A DNA stretch of 64,000 nucleotides from Meloidogyne chitwoodi (lineage: Eukaryota > Nematoda > Chromadorea > Rhabditida > Meloidogynidae), in NCBI GenBank assembly GCA_015183035.1, contig JACZZP010000016.1, positions 310,001-374,000 of the forward strand, written 5' to 3'. Shown one piece after another: positions 35,587-46,392 of this stretch; position 1 is the first letter of the stretch, and each line of letters starts with the position of its first letter. The notes under the pieces are model-generated. The model made no database searches. It saw only the letters and a program-made list of their open reading frames with translations, and had not been told where the DNA came from. A program made the position numbers and the translations under genes.

Positions 35587-36818
35587 CAGTGTTTTCGTGA
35601 CCGGCCTTTTCCCGGTCATGAAAATGACCTGACCTGACCGGAAATTTCGGTCATAAAAAATGACCTGACACCATGACCGCGATTTCGGTCAGGTTAGGTC
35701 AGGTCAGGTCATTTTTGGTCATGACCGAAAATGACCGAACATGACCGAAAAATTTTTGAAATATAATGGCTAAAAAAATTTTTTTTCGCATATATTTTAT
35801 TCAATTTTTGTTTTAAATTTATCTATTGGGTTGAAATAAATTAAAAAGAAATACATTTAAAGTAAACTTAACCATTAATGAAAGATTTAAATAAATAAAT
35901 ATTGCTGTCATTCAACACTTTAATCTTTATGCTGCTTATGTTAGATTGGTAGAAAAAGAAGCCTGCGAAAAAACGCGTTCAATCGGTGCAAAATAGAGAC
36001 GGAAAATTCGCATTTCCGGGATCCCGACTTAAGATTTTTAAAACCTATATGAGAAGGATTTTATGGGATAAATCCCGAATCTCAAAAATTTTTCTGGGTA
36101 ATCCCTGTATGTATTATTTTTATTTAAAATTTCAATGTTGTACCAATAAAGTACACACAATGTATAAATCAGGGTGTGCCGGGTTGATGACAAGTGTTTG
36201 GCTAAAATTTCTCGGTTGGGGCTAATTTCATAAATTTTGGGTTGATTTAGCGCCGCAGGCGAAAAATTATAAAAATAATTGCACCTAAGTTGCCAAAAAT
36301 TCACTTTTTTTAACGCCGTAGACAATAATATAGGATTATTTTTCTTCTAAAATGTTTAAAAACGAAAGAAAAATTAAGATAAACAATGTTAACAATAATT
36401 AACAACTTAAAAATAAATTTTAAATATTAAAGGAATCGAACCTAAGTCAAAGTCCTGTCGTAGACTAACACACTACCACTCAACCATACTCACATTGGTG
36501 AGAAGACAATTTAATAAAGATAAATCTTGCTTTTTTCTCTTCTCTCATGCATAAAGGGAAAGAAGGAAAGGAAAAGAGGGAAAAATAGGATTTTGGTCAG
36601 TGACATTTGACGATTTTCGGTCATATGACCGGTCATGACCATTTCAATTTTTGGTCAAAAAATCTGACCTGACCTGACCGGCCTTTTCCCGGTCACCAAA
36701 ATGACCTGACCTGACCAAAAATTTCGGTCAGGTCAGGTCAGGTCAGGTCAGGTCTGGTCAGGTCAGGTCAGGTCAGGTCATTTTTGGTCATGACCGAAAC
36801 CCGGTCACGAAAACACTG
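35587..36818. mobile_element. hAT-like element A (CAGTGTTTTCGTGACCGG ends), 1232 bp
   Basis: Perfect 18-bp terminal inverted repeats and an exact 8-bp duplication AAACAGAC (35579-35586, 36819-36826). Both ends carry arrays of GGTCAGGTCA/TGACCTGACC. The interior has no transposase and contains a SINE copy (36243-36500). Confidence 0.93.
36243..36500 (-). mobile_element. tRNA-derived SINE inside element A
   Basis: On the minus strand, A-box-like TGGTTGAGTGGTAGTGTGTT, B-box GGTTCGATTCC, then an AT-rich body and the tail CGCCTGCGGCGCT. It is not a functional tRNA: no acceptor-stem pairing follows the B box. Confidence 0.7.
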
Positions 36819-37494
36819 AAACAGACTAACGCACTAACCACTAAACCATAGATGCATACTTGGAAAGGTTAAGTAAATTACATATATATAAACATTCCTT
36901 TTCTTTTCTCGCTTGTAAAAATATACTGGGGGAAGAGGAATGGAGTGAAAATTTTATTTCCGTATGGAAAAGAAAGAAAGAAATTTGGCGCAAATTTAAA
37001 CCTAAAGTACGAGGGTACGAGCTCGTACTTATGCCTCGTACCTCGTACTTTAGTCAATTTTTTCCCCTCGTACTCGTACCTCGTAGTACGAGTATTTTTT
37101 CCCCTCGTACTCGTACTTGTCCTCGTAGTACGAGTACGAGACGAGTACGAGTACGAATTTTGGTACGAGCTTCCAAGCACTGTTCCGATCACAAAATTGA
37201 AAATTTTTTGGATTTTCCAATGGAATTCCTCCATATCGGATTCTACCAGTAAATTCCATTAAATATCACGAAACAATAAAAAATTATTTGATAAAATAAA
37301 AGTTAAAAAATTGTCAAAAAATCAAAGAAAACTAAAGTATAAAAATAGAGACCAAGATTTCTGTTTCTCATTGAATACTAAAAAAGCTAGGTATCTCTAA
37401 CTTTTTTCCACTACTAAATTTTTTAAAATTTATATTTCATAAAATGTCTCTTTAAATAAAAATTTAAAATATTTCACAATTTAAATATTTAAAC

Positions 37495-38607
37495 TAGAGA
37501 TCGGACTGGATCTGGATCCAGACCTGGATTTTTCCTGGATCCAGAGTCCAGATCCAGGCATTTTTTAGAAATTCTGGATTATTTCTTGACCTGGATTTTT
37601 CCTGGACTCCAGGTCCAGACTCTGGTCCAGGTCGATAAATTAAAACAAGAGTCCAGATCCAGGTCCAGAGCCATTTTTTACCTGGATTTCCTTGATTAAA
37701 TTTTGTTAAAAGTTGAAATGAAAATTGAAAAAGAGGAAAATTAAAGATTTATCTATAATTAAATTGTTTTTTCTTCTAAAACGAGTATGGTTGGGTGGGT
37801 AGTGCGTTAGTCTAGGATCTGCTTGACGTTGGTTCGACTCCTATGTTATTTACGATATATCTTTGGGACATTAATTATTGTTGAATTGTTTTTTATTTAT
37901 TTTTCTTTCGTTTTAAAAAATTTTAAATCTATTATAAAAATATAATTCCTATATTTTTGATTGCAACAATAAAAATGACGAATTTTTGCAAACTATGTTA
38001 CATTAATTTTTCAAAATTTTCGTCCGCGTAGATAAAAAAGTCTAATTTTTGGCAATAGAGATTTAAAAAATTTTGAAATTTTTCGCCTGCGGCGCTAAAA
38101 ATGGAAATTTGTTTGTATTAGTGAAGTAAAAAATTTTCACTAATGGCATTAAAAAAGGAATTTTTAACAATAGAAGTATAAACTTTTAGAAATTAGGGTT
38201 CATACGGTTTACGGTGTTAAATTATGGTTACAGATAACGAATTACAGTACATTTCTCTTACGGGAATCCCAATCGAATGATACCCTCTCTTGGGGCGGAA
38301 ATTCTATAAATTTTTCCCATTTTCAGAGGCCTATATCTAGGTTCATAGACTTAATCGCATCAAAAGAGTGATACCATTCGACTCAGCTCATCGAAATGAA
38401 TCGAATAGTAATATTTTAATGCTAAATATTCATATTTACACATATTTAAAAAAATCCAGATCCAGGTCTGGATCCAGGTAAAAAAAACCTGGATTATTTC
38501 TTGACCTGGATTTTTCCTGGACTCCAGGTCCAGAGTCTGGTCCAGGTCGTTAAATTAAATCCAGATCCAGAATCCAGATCAAGGATTTTTTAAAATTCCG
38601 ATCTCTA
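37495..38607. mobile_element. hAT-like element C (TAGAGATCGGA ends), 1113 bp
   Basis: Ends TAGAGATCGGA and TCCGATCTCTA, with 8-bp duplication ATTTAAAC (37487-37494, 38608-38615). Subterminal arrays of CTGGATCCAG and CCAGGTCCAGA lie at 37508-37690 and 38455-38590. The interior holds a SINE (37785-38100) and a fragment of the 21566-type MITE (38215-38460). No coding capacity. Confidence 0.9.
37785..38100 (+). mobile_element. tRNA-derived SINE inside element C
   Basis: A-box-like TGGTTGGGTGGGTAGTGCG, B-box TGGTTCGACTCC, AT-rich body, then the tail CGCCTGCGGCGCTAAA shared with the other SINE copies. Confidence 0.7.
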
Positions 38608-38615
38608 ATTTAAAC

Positions 38616-39440
38616 CATTTAATTATTTTATATGCTGTAATGATTCATACAGCTTGATTGCAGCCTAAATAAAATATTTTTAATTTTTTTATGTAAATCC
38701 CAACTCTGAACTTTTTTTAAAACCTTCTTCAAATGGTTCGTTGTTGCGTAAACAAAATAAAAAATGATAAGAATGGTTCGTGATCTATCTATGCTTATTT
38801 AAAATTTACAAGTCTTTAAAAATTGAAAAACAAAAGTGAGGAAACGGTCACATTGCGTAATAAAAGTTCAAATCACATTTTTCAATCTTATTTATTTGTT
38901 TTAAATTTGTCTTTTTAAAATATTCTAAAATAATTAAATAAAATGTCTAATTTACTTTAATCTCTTTTATAAAAATAAAATAATAATATTCATAGAATAA
39001 AATGTTAAAAAAACAGCTTTTTAGTGATAAAAGAAATGTATCGATACGATAAATGTTTTTCTTTTTGATGATATTTGCATAAATTTATGCTATGTTTTTT
39101 AAAATAAAAAATCAATTATACTCTTATTTAATAAAATTTTGTTTAATTTAATTGTTATTTAATACTTAAAATTTAATTTTTGAATTATTTTCAATCGTTT
39201 CTTTTCTTTTTTGTCCGAAATTTTTTTTGAAAAATATGTTAATTTTTAAACGGTTATTTAAATGACTAAAACAGATATATTTATGGATAAAATAAAAAAC
39301 AAAGGATTCACGTTTCATTCCTAATAATCCTTAATTTTTAAACACTTTTTAATTAAATAAGAGTAAATGATTAGTCAGAAAATTGAATAAAATCGTCGTT
39401 TCAAGCTTTGTTTTCTTCACAATTACAGACTTCCTCCTCG
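38616..39440. other. 3' flank of secreted family copy 2
   Basis: No gene. About 38940-39240 matches the downstream flank of copy 1 (around ATGTATCGATACGATAAA) and the inverted downstream flank of copy 3. Confidence 0.6.
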
Positions 39441-40539
39441 TTAATCATCATCGCTGCTTTCGGGAGGTGGTGGCTGATGATTTTAATGGATTTTTAATTT
39501 TTTATTTATTTTAAATAACGTCTCGAATGATTTTTTGTAAATTTTTGGAATAAAAATTTACAAAAAAGATTTTATTTCGTTAAAATTACTTGATTATTAT
39601 AACCATTAGCACGAATTTGAGCATTTGCAATTACTTCTTGAAATTGAGCTCTTCCCTATTAAAAAATTAAATACCTAATTAATTTTATTTAGATATTTAA
39701 GGTTACATGATTTAGATTTAATTGAATGTTTTCCGACATTTCTCCAATCTGTTCATAAATAAAAAAATAAAATATATATAAATAATTTCTTAGTAAATTC
39801 ACCTCTGGATCATTTAAATAATAAAGTCTACTAGCAATCCGATTATTTGGACCATCTAATTCTCTTACAAGCTGATGAACATGATGAATCGATGCATCAA
39901 GATCGCCTACTACAGCTGGACTATTATTAGCCTAAATATTAATAATTGTTTAATTTTAAATAAATTTTGTTTTTTTAATTATTAAGAAATATTAAAAAAA
40001 CAAAAGCAGATTTTTTAAGGAATAATTCTTAAAACAATTTTTAAAATAGATTTAAAAATAGGTGCTTTGTTTTAATACGTATCAATAGCTGAACTTAATA
40101 TAAAACATAGTTTATTAATTAAAACTATTATTTCCTAATTACAGAGCAGCAGGACAAGCAAGCTTATTTGTAATTAATAAAATGTATTTAATTAAAAAAA
40201 ATTTAAATAAAACTTTTCATCACCCTCAATGCAGCCAAATGATCAGTAAGCTGACGTAACTTAAAATTAATAATTAAAAATCCTTTTAACAAATCCTAAT
40301 TATTTATCCAAAAGTTATACATCTTCTCTATGATTTCTTGGTACATTTACTCTTCTTCTATTAAATGGGACCACTCCTCTGTTTCTTATTGCAATTCCTC
40401 TTCTACCAGGTACAGGTGACTCTGCACGAGTTCTTTGAGTTATAGACTCCTCTTCATTTCCAGATGTCAAAACTTCAAATTGACAAATGATAACCATTAA
40501 AATAGAAGCAATTAAAAAATAATTTCCAAATGAATTCAT
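39441..40539 (-). CDS. Secreted N/Q-rich protein, six phase-0 exons (family copy 2)
   Basis: Exons 40539-40321, 40259-40224, 39931-39803, 39748-39707, 39655-39590 and 39473-39441 join in frame to about 174 aa, with every intron in phase 0. The signal peptide core GNYFLIASILMVIICQF is identical to that of copy 1. The mature part begins with an R/N-rich segment. Exons 3 to 5 align by length and pattern with those of copy 3 (43 versus 41, 14 versus 14, 22 versus 21 codons; NAQ-RAN is shared in exon 5). The last exon encodes PPPPESSDDD. No domain recognised. Confidence 0.75.
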
Positions 40540-40734
40540 TTTTGTTTTTTAATTTTTTTTAATTCAAATTTAACTATAATTTAATTTTTTGGAAAAAGAA
40601 AATTTTGGAGATTAAAATAATTTAATCTTATCCTAGGTTGAGGCTCTCATCCAACCAAAACAATTAGTATTAGAAAAACCCTCTTTTAAATTAAAAAAAA
40701 ATAAATAAAATTAAAATAATTAAATTAATAAAAG

Positions 40735-40780
40735 AAGCTATTATGAGTGAAATCAAATGGCTATTTATTTAGTCAAATAT
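40735..40780 (-). promoter_or_regulatory. Conserved upstream block of the secreted family (copy 2)
   Basis: The minus strand reads GACTAAATAAATAGCC then ATTTGATTTCACTCATAATAGC about 200-240 bp before the start codon of copy 2, matching the blocks upstream of copies 1 and 3. Confidence 0.45.
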
Positions 40781-41090
40781 TAAATTAAACTCCTTTAAAT
40801 TTCACGTGAATTCATTTAAATTTATAAAATACGTTTATTAATTAAAAGGTTGAGTGGGATGCCTTTTTGAGAGGAGTAATAGGAAAGGAAAACAATGAGA
40901 AAAAGTCATATGCCAATAAAAAATTTGCAAGAAAATTAAAAAAAAAATAGTCAAAAAATAAAAGAAAAATAAAAACCAAAATTTCTGTTTCTCATTGAAT
41001 ACTAAACTACTAAATTTTATTAAAATTTATGTTTCAAAAAATGTCTCTTTAAATAAAAATTTAAAATATTTCACAATTTAAATTTATTTA

Positions 41091-43707
41091 TTAAAATCTG
41101 CCACCACTATTAACCATTTCATTTACGGTATGTACTGCAGCAGCACGTGCAGCTTGATTTGCAACCTAAACAAAAATTTTTAATTTTTTTTTGATTTTTA
41201 TTAGTATAGGTTCGTTGTGGCATAAAAACAATAAAAAATGCAAAAAATGGTTCGCACTCTATGTTTATTCACAAATTATAGGTACTTGAAAATTGAAAAA
41301 CCATAGGGGGGAGTAAGCTCATTTTAGGTGATTACCGCGGCTGCTCCCCAGATAATTAAATAATTTTTTTTTAATTATAAAACCAACATTTTGAACATTT
41401 CTATCAGACATAATTCCAGTACTAAATTCCTGACGTGCTTTATTAATACTAAATCCATTTGCGGTACCACGGTAAAAACTGTGTACCTAAATTTGAAAAA
41501 TAAATTAAAGAATAAATTCAAAAAAATAAAAAAACCTTAAACAAAGAAAGGCACATTCCAGCAAAAGCTAAAGTAAATGCAAAGGTTGGGATAAGCATTA
41601 AAATGCCAATAAACCAATGCTCTCTAAAAAATTAAAAAACATTTTTTTATAATATTCTCAAAAAAAAATAAACAAACTTAAATGCATCTAATGTGTTTGA
41701 CCATCCACTGAAATATTTAGATAATTTATTTTAAAATAATTAAAAAAAATTTTTTTCTTTACACAGCGTAAGAAATTCCAAGCATTTGAATTAAGCAAAA
41801 AATTGTATGCAAAAAGAGGACAAGAAAGAACATCATAAAATTGAATGAAGAATCGTCTCTTAAAATAAAAAAAATATTTATTTAAGTTAAATCTATTCAA
41901 AAATGCCAAATTTTGGATAAATCAAGTGCAACTCAAGTACTAATTTATTAAATTTTTGAATTATCTTATTAACAAAAAACTCTTATATCTAAAGATATTT
42001 TAGTAATATATTCTAATTTTTAAGTACAAAAAGGAGGGCACTCATATTATTGCTAGAGAGTACAAAACTGATAAAAATGTTTATAAAAATACCGATTATC
42101 GAAAAAGTTTTATGAGAGATAGACAAAATGGAAAAAAGGTAAAGAGCAAAGTCCAAAAATCTTTTTACACAGCCATAAGCTTGGATTTGGCTATGTAAGA
42201 AAATTAAGGAATCCCGTTAAACTAAGTTAATAAGAATAAATAATTTTTAAAAATAAAATTTAAATTAAACCGAAATGCCTTATAAACAGGGCGAAACCAC
42301 AAAAGAAATGCACAGGGCGTAAATAGACCAAGTTGAATAATTGATAAAAGCAATAAACCAAGATGACCTTCGGCAAAAATAAAATAAAGTAGAGCACCCA
42401 TAACATTGCTAGAGAGTGCTAGGACATAAATTAAATAAACATAGTAGACAAGTCGAACAGTTTCCTTAAATAAAAATTAAACATTCGTAGTGGAATATTT
42501 TTTTAATCGCTGGATAGCCTGAAGGTGTCCATTTAGTTTAGTAGATATAAATAGGTTCAAATGGTTCAATCTAGCTAATTTTGGATTAATTCGACTCATA
42601 TTCAGATAGAAGAATTCTTTCGAAAGAGCTATCATTTTATGTTTGAATTTTACACCCCAGAAATGAGTTTGCCCCCCCCCCCTATGATTTTTCGATTTTC
42701 AAGGGCCTATATTTTGACTCATATTTTTAGAAAAATGGGAGTTTATAAACGACTCAACTCTTCGAGAGGAATCGAATAATATATAATTTAAACCCCATTC
42801 TTAATAGCCAAGTAGTCAGTACAGCAAAAAGATTTCTTTAAATTAAAATATAAACCTGAAATTGTGCAGGAATTTCCACATCAATATCTTGATAAAAACA
42901 AGGCTCCAAAGGAATAATTTTAGGTAAAGGAGGCCAGTTATGTGGAGGTCGTTGTCCATTAGTAGCACGTTGCTGCTGACGTTGGCGATTGTCCAATTCT
43001 TGTTGGCGACGAATTAATTCCTTTTTTGAAATAAATAAAATGTTAAATAAAAAATAAAAATAAACTTGTTCACGTCGACGCAATTCTTCTTGTTGACGAA
43101 ACAATTCTTCTTCGTTTATCGGAACAGTCGTTTGAGCCTCAAAAATCATTTTTTATTCTATTTTTATTTTTAAAATTTTTCTTAATTTTTAAATTTTAAT
43201 AATGCGTTGAAAAATAAAATTTTATAAATTTCACTAAAAGCAGCAAGTGCCAAAAAATTAATCCATGCAATTCTTAGATTCTTTTTCCCAATAAATGTGT
43301 ATGAAAAAAACAGCAGGAAAAGAGAAGAAGAAAAGAAAACAAAGTATAGGAATTTCTATTTCTTTTTTCTAATGCTAGCAGCTATGTAGTTTTTTTTATA
43401 TTTTTGGCAAGAGTAATTTAAGCATTTGTATGTACTTATATGGATTGAAAGAATAAAAATTTAGAAAAAATATTCAAAAAATGGAAAAAATTTTACCCAA
43501 ATCCTTATAATTATTTAAAAATATATACCGGTATTACAGGCACACTCTGAGCTGTTCCTCCATAGACACCAGGCTGTTGCGGTTGAACATTATTTGTGGA
43601 TATTTGAATATTTGTTTGCTAAAAATAAAATTAAAACATACTGAATTTCCATTTAATTAAAAAACCTGAAAAGGATCAGCAAAAGGATTGCCTTCAAGTC
43701 CAGCCAT
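41091..43707 (-). CDS. SCAMP (secretory carrier-associated membrane protein)
   Basis: Ten exons (43707-43666, 43618-43529, 43137-43066, 43020-42856, 42464-42271, 41858-41763, 41707-41678, 41623-41536, 41486-41388, 41165-41091) join in frame to about 316 aa. The N-terminus has an NPF motif ([14 protein letters not shown]), then a coiled-coil segment rich in EELRRRE and [10 protein letters not shown]. Next comes the diagnostic linker [19 protein letters not shown] before TM1, and then four membrane spans, with the short [16 protein letters not shown] stretch between TM2 and TM3. SCAMPs recycle through post-Golgi and endosomal membranes, and NPF binds EH-domain proteins. Length fits the family (about 330 aa). 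Intron 9 carries a repeat with AGCAGCCGCGGTAATC, and intron 4 a MITE fragment. Confidence 0.92.
41285..41350. repeat. MITE fragment carrying the 16-mer AGCAGCCGCGGTAATC
   Basis: GAAAAACCATAGG...GGAGTAAGCTC followed by GATTACCGCGGCTGCT matches the left interior of the 21566-22193 element. It lies in SCAMP intron 9. Confidence 0.7.
42590..42785. repeat. Fragment of the 21566-type MITE in SCAMP intron 4
   Basis: Shares CGAAAGAGCTAT, ACACCCCAGAAATG, ATGATTTTTCGATTTTCA and a GAATCGAATA-like end with the 21566-22193 element, and contains a ten-base C run. Confidence 0.55.
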
Positions 43708-43950
43708 GTTTTAATCAATAAAATTTATTTAAAATTTGTAAAATTGACAAACAATATTTAAATAAATCTAAAATAGATTAAATAAAGATAAGAAAAAATA
43801 TTAAAAAATAAAGTAACATAGAAAAATCTTAAAAAAATTAATAAAAAAATTTCTATTACTCATTCTTTAACGATTTTGTTTTTCGTTGCCTAGCTTTTTA
43901 CAGAATATATTTACATAGCTTTCTGCTCGCTTAACTTTTTAGAGTATCTA

Positions 43951-44079
43951 GACATTTCGTCGACAGAAATTGCACGACATTTCGTCCTATCGGCAAAAAA
44001 TAGTGGGCTCGGGTAAGCGAAATGTAGTTTTTTTGCCGTAGAGGCGAAATGTCGTGTAATTTTGTTCGACGAAATGTAC
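43951..44079. mobile_element. Small inverted-repeat MITE
   Basis: About 34-bp ends (ACATTTCGTCGACAGAAATT then GCACGACATTTCG, paired with a near-identical complement) bound 129 bp. The target duplication is unclear. Confidence 0.6.
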
Positions 44080-44601
44080 AAGTCCATTCTTTAGAATTTT
44101 TATTAAATAATATTTCGTTGTGTTTTTCTCTAACTTGCTCTATGACACGAAGTTATTGGCATTATGTAAATAAAATCTAAAGATTTTTTGATTTTTTTAA
44201 ATTTTTGAATAGAAAATTGTCATTACACCGAGTCAAGAATTTTTTTATTTTTGCTAAAATTTTTAAATCCGCAGAAAATCTGTTTTTCACACAACATTTA
44301 CACATTTTTTCTAAAACATCTAAAATATGTCTATTTGGCAAACAACCAAACAACTTTATTTTATTTTTAATTTAATTTTCTTCCATTTTTCTGTCGATTT
44401 TTAATTTATTAAAAAAATTTATTGGCACTTGATCAATGTTGCCCTTTTCCAATATTCTCTATCAAAAAGTGCCATCTCTCTCACACAAGGAAAATCCATT
44501 TCCCTCAAATTTTAATTAAAGAAAAATGGAAATTTAATAAACAAAGGAAATTTAAAAATGGAAATTTATTGGAAATTGAAATTTAAAAGAAATTCACGTG
44601 A

Positions 44602-45070
44602 ATATTTGGCTAAATAAATAGCCACTTGATTGCCCTCACAACAGCTTCATTTATTAATTTAATTCCCTTAAATTTTTCTTATAAAAATTAATTTATATTT
44701 TAATAGTTTTTTAAAATTATTTAAATAAAATAAATAAAACCTATTTGTTAGTTATGGATTTTTTAATTAAAATAAAAAAAATCCATAAATAAAATTTTAT
44801 TTTTACTTTAAAGGGTTACCGCATGCTATCAATGTTTTAATATTGCCCTTAAATTAATAAACATTTCTAAAATAATTTGAGGCGTTAAATTTAATTTTAC
44901 ATTAAAGCTTTACCGCCTGCGTAATTATGTTTTAATAATGCACTTAAATTAATAAACAACTTATCACGTGAATTTAAATTATTTTTTAAGAAAATGGGGC
45001 CTTATAAAACTAAAAAATATTTATTTAAATTTTATTTATTTGATTTAATAGAGGTTTTTCTAATACTGAT
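44602..45070 (+). pseudogene. Orphan 5' flank of the secreted family (gene body absent)
   Basis: TATTTGGCTAAATAAATAGC at about 44603 and GAGGTTTTTCTAATACTGATT at about 45050 occur in the same order as upstream of copy 3, but no signal-peptide exon follows. A different inverted-repeat element begins at 45341. I interpret this as the remnant of a fifth copy. Confidence 0.4.
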
Positions 45071-45340
45071 TAAATGCGTGGAGGGTTGATCAATAGGGTT
45101 GACTCGTAAAATTAACAGTAATTCCAAACAGGATCTGGCATCCAATATCCGCAATGGTAACCTCAAAAATTAAAAGAATGACCAAATAATCGATTTTTGG
45201 TTAATTTGGCATAATATATTCGATTTTTGGTTATGAGCGCAAATTTCCAATTTAGAGCGCAATTTTCTGCTAGAGCGCAGAATTCTGCCTTGGAACGCAA
45301 TTTCCAGAGCGCAACATTCCGTGAGCCTGTTTTTTTGGGG

Positions 45341-45866
45341 GTGCGTCACTTGCGGCTCTCCATTTGCGGTCCGACATTAGAGTAAAAAATTTTTGGGAAA
45401 AAATTTTAAAAATAAACAATCAAATTACTAGTGTCCGGTAAATCAGATTTCCGGGTCTAATTGAGTAGAGATTTTAAATTTGAGCCGGGCCGAACCAATC
45501 CAAATTTTTTGAGATTTAGCCCGGGTCTGAATTAATCGAGACTTTTAAAATTCAGACTACGAGTGAATTTATCCGGATAAGGAGCCAGGTTTGGGTACAA
45601 GTAACGGGGGAGAGTTTATATTGATAAATCATATCGATAAACTCGAAAAAATTAAAATAAAAAATAAATCCTTAAAAAATTTTGAATACCTGATACTCAG
45701 TAAACATAGGTACCTTCCCTCGTGTTCAACAACTTTACTCCTTTATTCCAAGACTTAATCCTAATATTTGATTTTTTTTATTTTTAAAATTTTTTCCCAA
45801 AATTTTTTTACTCTAATATCCGTCCGCAAATGGAGAGCCGCAAGTGTCGTGGTGCCGTTTTTTCAC
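45341..45866. mobile_element. Fold-back element with about 65-bp inverted repeats
   Basis: CACTTGCGGCTCTCCATTTG then CGGTCCGACATTAGAGTAAA at the left is mirrored at the right with a few differences. The interior contains a CCGGGTC/GGGCC-rich stretch. No coding capacity or clear target duplication. Confidence 0.65.
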
Positions 45867-46149
45867 TTTAATTTACTTTTATTTCTTGACGATTTTTTAA
45901 TTTTTATTAAAAAAATTTATTGACATATGACATTTGTCAATATTTCACCTTTCTTTTCTCAATAAATGCCCTCCTCTTAACAATTGAAAATCATACCCCT
46001 CAAATTTAAATTAATGAATAATGGGAATTTAAAGGAAATGGAAATTTAAAGTACATTTAAATTTGACTGAAATGGACTTTTAAAGGGAAATTAAAGATAA
46101 ATGGAAATTTTAAAAAATTCACATGAAATTTAAAGGAGTTTAATGTGAA

Positions 46150-46200
46150 TATTTGGCTAAATAAATAGCCACTTGATTTCCCTCATAATAGCTTCATTTA
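46150..46200 (+). promoter_or_regulatory. Conserved upstream block of the secreted family (copy 3)
   Basis: TATTTGGCTAAATAAATAGC followed by CACTTGATTTCCCTCATAAT lies about 190-240 bp before the ATG of copy 3, in the same relative orientation as for copies 1 and 2. Confidence 0.5.
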
Positions 46201-46392
46201 TTAATTCCTTTAATTGTATTATTTTAATTTTATTTAAAAGAGGTTTTTCTAATACTAATTAATTGTTTTGGTTGGATGAGAGCCTCAACTTAGTATAAGA
46301 CTAAATTATTTTAATTATTTATTTATTTAATCCCAAAACTTAAAAAAAATGTTAAGATATAAATTTAAATTTAAAAAAGTTAAAAAACAAAA

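Larger units (their letters stand above)
35325..36850 (-). mobile_element. tRNA-derived SINE, split by element A
   Basis: Read on the minus strand, the head at 36850-36827 has an A-box-like TGGTTTAGTGGTTAGTGCG. It is followed across the inserted element (35587-36818) by a B-box-like GTTTCAATC and a tail ending in GCCTGCGGCGCT near 35325. The same head-tail layout appears in the SINE copies at 36243-36500 and 37785-38100. Confidence 0.65.
34629..37182. mobile_element. hAT-like element B (CAGTGCTTGGAA ends), 2554 bp including nested insertions
   Basis: Ends CAGTGCTTGGAA/TTCCAAGCACTG with 8-bp duplication TTCCGATC (34621-34628, 37183-37190). Subterminal arrays of CTCGTACTCGTAC and GTAGTACGAG repeats occupy 34650-35265 and 37005-37165. 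A SINE (minus strand) and, within it, element A (35587-36818) are nested inside. No transposase is left. Long open frames over the arrays (YEYE, YSYYEVRY repeats) are products of the minisatellite, not genes. Confidence 0.9.
43708..45340. other. Intergenic, with one MITE and an orphan family upstream flank
   Basis: No gene supported. It contains a small inverted-repeat element (43951-44079) and, near 44600-45070, two blocks that normally lie upstream of secreted family copies: the GGCTAAATAAATAGCC block and GAGGTTTTTCTAATACT. No leader exon follows them here. Confidence 0.5.

Noticed and set aside
36427..36500. Possible tRNA gene on the minus strand
   Set aside because: A and B boxes are present but the acceptor stem does not pair, and the sequence continues into a tail shared with other copies. 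It is a SINE.
36860..37262. Overlapping open frames on both strands
   Set aside because: They cross the element B end, its target duplication and the minisatellite, so no coherent protein is possible.
37785..37850. Possible tRNA gene on the plus strand
   Set aside because: Same SINE family with the CGCCTGCGGCGCT tail; no complete cloverleaf.
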